Below are positions 60,546 through 64,000 of a DNA stretch of 64,000 bases, piece by piece. The notes beneath the pieces were generated by a model, which was not told where the DNA came from, did no database searches, and saw only the letters and a list, made by a program, of their open reading frames with translations. How positions within the stretch are numbered: position 1 is the stretch's first letter; every line of letters begins with the position of its first letter. Where the stretch lies: contig CANQHG010000004.1 in assembly GCA_947623655.1 (NCBI GenBank), positions 1 through 64,000 on the forward strand. Direction: 5' to 3'. The translations under genes were made by a program, and so were the position numbers. This DNA is from an uncultured Clostridia bacterium. GTDB lineage: Bacteria; Bacillota; Clostridia; Christensenellales; Borkfalkiaceae.

Positions 60546-60622
60546 AATAAAACGGCGAAATATCGGAAATTTTCACGCAAGTATGATATAATAGAATAAA
60601 TTTTTTCGGAACAGGTGGACGA

Positions 60623-63600
60623 ATGACGAATTTTATCGGCGCTCCGACGCTCAACTGCGCGCTCTCGGCGCTCACTAAGGTCGTGGAAAAGGGCGAAAGC
60701 GCGGGGGAAAAGATCACGGTTTTCTGTGAAGACAAGCTCACTCTCCTTGCCGAGCGTGCCGCCGTTGCCCATTCAAAGGGGACTTTTTCGACGGAAGTCA
60801 CGACGTTCGCGCGCTTTTTGAAGGGAGACAGGGCTCTGCTCTCCAAAGAGGGGTCGGTGATGGCGGTCTCCTCCATCCTCGCGCGGAACACGTTGCTCCG
60901 CTGTTTTAAAAAATCGGACGCGAGGGCAGTATACGAGACGATCGCCCAGCTGCTCTCCTCCCGCGCCGACGCCGCGACTCTCCGCAAGAGCGCCGAAGAG
61001 ACGGAGGGCATGCTCTCGCGCAAGCTTTCCGACCTCGCCTTCGTCCTCGAAAAATATCAACAATTTCTTGACGAAAAAGGGCTGCTCGATGAGAACGGAT
61101 ACCTTGCTCTTCTTCCCGGGAAGATCGGCGGGACGCTCGGGGACAGCCATATCGTCTTTTTTGCGTTCCCCTCGTTTACCCGTCAGGCCGCGGAGGGCGT
61201 GCGGGCGGCGGTCATGAACGGAAGAAAGGTCACGGGGATCTTTCTTGCGGGAAAGGGCGGCGCCTATACCAACGAAGCGGCAAAGATCTTTCTTTCCGTC
61301 GCAAAAGAGGCGGGGGAGATCGGGGAAACGTTCTGCGCAAGCGATCTGAAAGACGACGCCGCATTTTTAGCGCACGGATTGTTTTCTCCGGAGATCTATG
61401 GCAAAAAAGCGGAAAAGCGGGAGCATATCCATCTCTTCCGCCCGCAGGACGAGGGAGATGAGGCGGAGACCGTATGCGCTCTCATCAAAAAGCATATGGC
61501 GGAAGACGGGCTCCGCTACCGTGATTTTGCGGTACTTCTTCCCGATAAAGAGAGGTTCCCGCAAATCGAGCGCATGTTTGCGGGCTATCGCATTCCCTTT
61601 TTCTCGGACAGAAAGCGGCCGTTTTCGGAGCATCCGTTCTGCCGCTTTGCGCTCGACGTCCTCGCCTGCGTATACGACGGCGGTCAGCCCGATTCCGTCG
61701 ACGCCGTGCTCTCTTCCTGCTATTTCGGGCAGGCGGACGACTATCGGAACTATCTTCTGAAGTACGGCGGCTATCGCGGGGCGGTGAACCGCGAGATCAA
61801 AGACGGAGACGCCGTTAAGGGATACAGAAGAGAGGAGCTCGTCGCCGCGCGGGACAAGATCCGCGCCGTCCTTTCTCTCTTTCCGCGCGAGGGAAAGGGG
61901 AAGAAGTTTATCTCTGGCGTCCGTGCGCTCTATGAATTGACGGACGGAGACGCCGTTACCCAAAAACTCACCGATAAATTCGCGGGAGTCGAGCGCGAGT
62001 TCCTTGATATAGCCCCTCTTTCGGCCGTTCTCTCGGAGATAGAGGGATTGTCGGGCGAGGAGCGGTACACGGCGCGGGAATTTATGACCGTGCTCGAAAA
62101 CGGCCTCGCGGCGCTCGAGATCGCGATGATCCCGCAGTCGTCGGACGCCGTGTTCATCGGCGACGCCACGGAGAGCAAATTTATGCGGGTGTCCGTCCTT
62201 TTCTGCCTCGGTGCGGACGAGTCTCTTCCCCGCCTTTCCAACGACACGGCCGTCATCACCGACGGCGAGATCAAGCGCCTTTCCGCGCTCTCCGTAGAGA
62301 TAGAGCCGCAGATCGACGTCGTAAACAGACGGGCGAAAGAGAGCCTCTATTTCAATCTTTGCTCCTTTGAAAAGGAACTTTACGTCAGTTGTCCCTTGCG
62401 CCTGAACGGCGAGGAAGCGCGGCGCGGCGAAGCATTTTTGTACATCGACCGCATGTGTTTTGGGGCACCCATGTCCGAGACTCTCCTCTACAAAAGTTGT
62501 GAGAGAGCGCCCGCCATGCGCACGCTCCTCCGTTTGAGAGACGAGTTGGAGTCGGGCAAAGAGGAGAGCGGCGAGGCGTTTGCTTCGCTCAAAGCCATGC
62601 TCGCAAAGGAAGAGGGAGAAGAGACCGTCGGCCGCCTTTTATCGGAAGACGGGAAGAAGACGAGCGCAAAACTTGCCGATCTTCTCTTCCGCGGGCCGAT
62701 CTCGCCAAGTCTTCTCGAGACGTATTTCGGCTGTCCCTATAAGAGTTTCGTCTCTTTCGCGCTCAGGCTCAGAGAACGGGAAGAACGGACCGCTCTCGAC
62801 ACGGATACGGGCTCTTTCGTGCACACCGTGCTCGAGAAGACGGCGCCCTTTTTCAACGAGATCGAGAGCGAAGAGGTGTGCAGAGAACTCGCCGAGCGGA
62901 CGGCGGAAGAATTGCTTACATCCCCCCGCTACGCCTTTCTCGCCGATACGGGCGCGGGAGCTTACACGGGGCGGCGGCTCGTAAAAGAGTGCGGCGCCGT
63001 GACGGCGGCTTGTTATAAGCAAGTCCGCTACTCGGCTTTTTCGGTCTCGGGAACGGAGCGGGATATCTCCCTGCCCGCGCTCGGGCTCAAGGGAAGAACG
63101 GACAGGGTAGACGTCTCCGACGAATATGTCCGCGTCATCGATTACAAGACGGGCGAGATCGACGATAAGCCCGCCGCCTACTACACGGGCAGAAAACTGC
63201 AGCTCCAGCTCTATCTGCTCGCCGTCTCCGAGGGGAAACTCCCCGCGGGCGCTTTCTATTTCCCCGCACAGGAACAGTTTGCGGGCGAAAACGACGAGCC
63301 TTTCCGCATGAAAGGATTTTTTGTGAAAGACGAGAGCGTCCTCTCCCGCATGGATACCCTGCGCACAGAGGGCAAGAGCGCATTTTTCGAGGGCGGAGGC
63401 CGATCGGAGAAAGGCCTTTCGCAGGAGGAGTTTTCCGATTTTCTCCACTATGCGCTCCTCGTCTCCCAAAAGGCCGTCGGGGAGATGAAAGAGGGAAACA
63501 TCGCGCCCTCGCCCTATGAGGGAACGTGCAATTACTGTAAATATAAGGGCATGTGCGGTTTTTCGGGAGAAAGCAGAAAGGAAGCTTCCGTCACATGCGC

Positions 63601-63643
63601 GCAGATCGCCGCCATTGTCAAGGCGGAAAGGGGGGGAGAATGA
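60623..63643 (+). CDS. addB: AddB subunit of the AddAB helicase-nuclease
   Basis: A 1006-residue AddB-like protein. The C-terminal nuclease domain (about 690-1000) has LKGRTDRVDVSDEYVRVIDYKTG with the Asp-Asp/Lys metal site, and iron-sulfur cysteines: one in FGCPYKSFVSFAL and three in CNYCKYKGMCGF, as in B. subtilis AddB. The N-terminus (MTNFIGAPTLNCALSALTK) lacks the GxGKT Walker A of B. subtilis AddB, like RexB-type proteins, so ATPase activity would rest on AddA. It repairs double-strand breaks. A TATAAT lies at 60587-60592 with a weak -35; AGGTGGA precedes the ATG. Confidence 0.9.
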   Translation: MTNFIGAPTLNCALSALTKVVEKGESAGEKITVFCEDKLTLLAERAAVAHSKGTFSTEVTTFARFLKGDRALLSKEGSVMAVSSILARNTLLRCFKKSDARAVYETIAQLLSSRADAATLRKSAEETEGMLSRKLSDLAFVLEKYQQFLDEKGLLDENGYLALLPGKIGGTLGDSHIVFFAFPSFTRQAAEGVRAAVMNGRKVTGIFLAGKGGAYTNEAAKIFLSVAKEAGEIGETFCASDLKDDAAFLAHGLFSPEIYGKKAEKREHIHLFRPQDEGDEAETVCALIKKHMAEDGLRYRDFAVLLPDKERFPQIERMFAGYRIPFFSDRKRPFSEHPFCRFALDVLACVYDGGQPDSVDAVLSSCYFGQADDYRNYLLKYGGYRGAVNREIKDGDAVKGYRREELVAARDKIRAVLSLFPREGKGKKFISGVRALYELTDGDAVTQKLTDKFAGVEREFLDIAPLSAVLSEIEGLSGEERYTAREFMTVLENGLAALEIAMIPQSSDAVFIGDATESKFMRVSVLFCLGADESLPRLSNDTAVITDGEIKRLSALSVEIEPQIDVVNRRAKESLYFNLCSFEKELYVSCPLRLNGEEARRGEAFLYIDRMCFGAPMSETLLYKSCERAPAMRTLLRLRDELESGKEESGEAFASLKAMLAKEEGEETVGRLLSEDGKKTSAKLADLLFRGPISPSLLETYFGCPYKSFVSFALRLREREERTALDTDTGSFVHTVLEKTAPFFNEIESEEVCRELAERTAEELLTSPRYAFLADTGAGAYTGRRLVKECGAVTAACYKQVRYSAFSVSGTERDISLPALGLKGRTDRVDVSDEYVRVIDYKTGEIDDKPAAYYTGRKLQLQLYLLAVSEGKLPAGAFYFPAQEQFAGENDEPFRMKGFFVKDESVLSRMDTLRTEGKSAFFEGGGRSEKGLSQEEFSDFLHYALLVSQKAVGEMKEGNIAPSPYEGTCNYCKYKGMCGFSGESRKEASVTCAQIAAIVKAERGGE

Positions 63644-64000
63644 ATTTCACGGCAGAACAGAGGCTCGCGATCGACAAGAGGGGAAAGATCATCGTCTCCG
63701 CGGCGGCGGGGAGCGGGAAGACCGCCGTCATGATCGAGCGGCTCGTCTCCCTCATTCTTTCGGGAACGGACGTGAGACAAGTGCTCGCCCTCACTTTCAC
63801 CAACAAAGCGGCCGCCCAGATGCGCGACAGGCTGCGCACCGCCCTCTCGGAGCGGCTCGTCTTGTCGGAGGGCGCGGAAAAAGAGAGGCTCAAAGACCAA
63901 CTATCCGCTCTTCCCCTCGCCGAGATCGGGACCATTCACGCCTTTTGCGGCAGACTTGTGAGAACGTATTTCTTCCTCGCCGGCGTCGACGCGGCTTTTA
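63640..64000 (+). CDS. addA: AddA helicase-nuclease subunit, 3' end beyond the window
   Basis: The first 120 residues of a UvrD-family helicase: MNFTAEQRLAIDKRG (Q motif), Walker A VSAAAGSGKTAVMIERL, motif Ia LALTFTNKAAAQMRDRL and IGTIHAFCGRLVR. The order after addB, with start overlapping the addB stop (ATGA), identifies AddA, the motor and second nuclease of AddAB. Truncated only by the window edge. Confidence 0.93.
   Translation, partial: MNFTAEQRLAIDKRGKIIVSAAAGSGKTAVMIERLVSLILSGTDVRQVLALTFTNKAAAQMRDRLRTALSERLVLSEGAEKERLKDQLSALPLAEIGTIHAFCGRLVRTYFFLAGVDAAF

Overview
The window looks like chromosomal DNA of a GC-rich member of the Clostridia (Firmicutes), probably a gut or other plant-polymer-degrading species. 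This rests on gene content and order: an rplS / comM-dprA-topA-trmFO-hslV-hslU cluster as in Firmicutes, rpsF-ssb-rpsR, addB-addA, VanW and LytTR/GHKL proteins, strong TTGACA-17-TATAAT promoters and AGGAGG ribosome binding sites. The genus cannot be fixed from the sequence alone. No rRNA, tRNA or CRISPR array was seen.

Layout. (1) 1-6.2 kb is one end of an integrated mobile element: an HU-like protein, a DUF927 primase/helicase-like ATPase, two small ORFs and two tandem large serine recombinases. Two of these genes need a +1 shift near their 5' ends. A hairpin-rich non-coding stretch (6.2-6.7 kb) separates the element from host genes. (2) 6.8-11.2 kb holds an HtrA-like lipoprotein protease and a leftward iron-sulfur operon (iscS-iscU-iscR) split by about 0.9 kb of interspersed repeats. 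(3) 11.4-21.2 kb is a first beta-glucan locus: a permuted, doubly membrane-anchored GH3 enzyme, an AgrC/AgrA-type two-component pair, a GT2 glycosyltransferase, and a secreted lichenase with four repeated C-terminal modules. (4) 21.3-30.7 kb is housekeeping: rpsF-ssb-rpsR, a 1131-residue repeat-rich membrane protein, rmuC, cca (apparently leaderless), a lipid kinase and a PAS-PP2C phosphatase. (5) 30.9-39.4 kb is a second beta-glucan locus: a GH16 laminarinase-like lipoprotein, a large multi-module lipoprotein with no catalytic domain, and a second doubly anchored GH3. (6) 39.4-46.3 kb holds mnmG and dnaA leftward and recF, a PHP phosphatase and a VanW protein rightward. (7) 46.4-64 kb holds rplS, a GT39-like membrane protein, comM, dprA, topA, trmFO, hslV, hslU, hisS, trxA, an unknown lipoprotein, addB and the start of addA.

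How it fits together. The two GH16/GH3 loci suggest that mixed-linkage and beta-1,3-glucans are cut outside the cell by lipid-anchored GH16 enzymes, bound by multi-module lipoproteins, and trimmed at the membrane surface by anchored GH3 beta-glucosidases. The LytTR/GHKL pair may sense a peptide or surface state.

The most unusual content is a set of intergenic repeats at 9.06-9.93, 41.34-41.62, 55.05-55.19, 55.79-55.91 and 57.27-57.86 kb. They include exact 185-bp tandem units with two interchangeable hairpin modules whose stems differ in sequence but stay paired, elements nested in the loops of other elements, and a hairpin/terminator element sitting 1-2 nt after the stop codons of both dnaA and hslU with compensatory base changes. 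Two gene stop codons (trmFO, hslV) lie inside repeat sequence. This looks like a family of structured, possibly mobile or RNA-acting elements that favour gene 3' ends.
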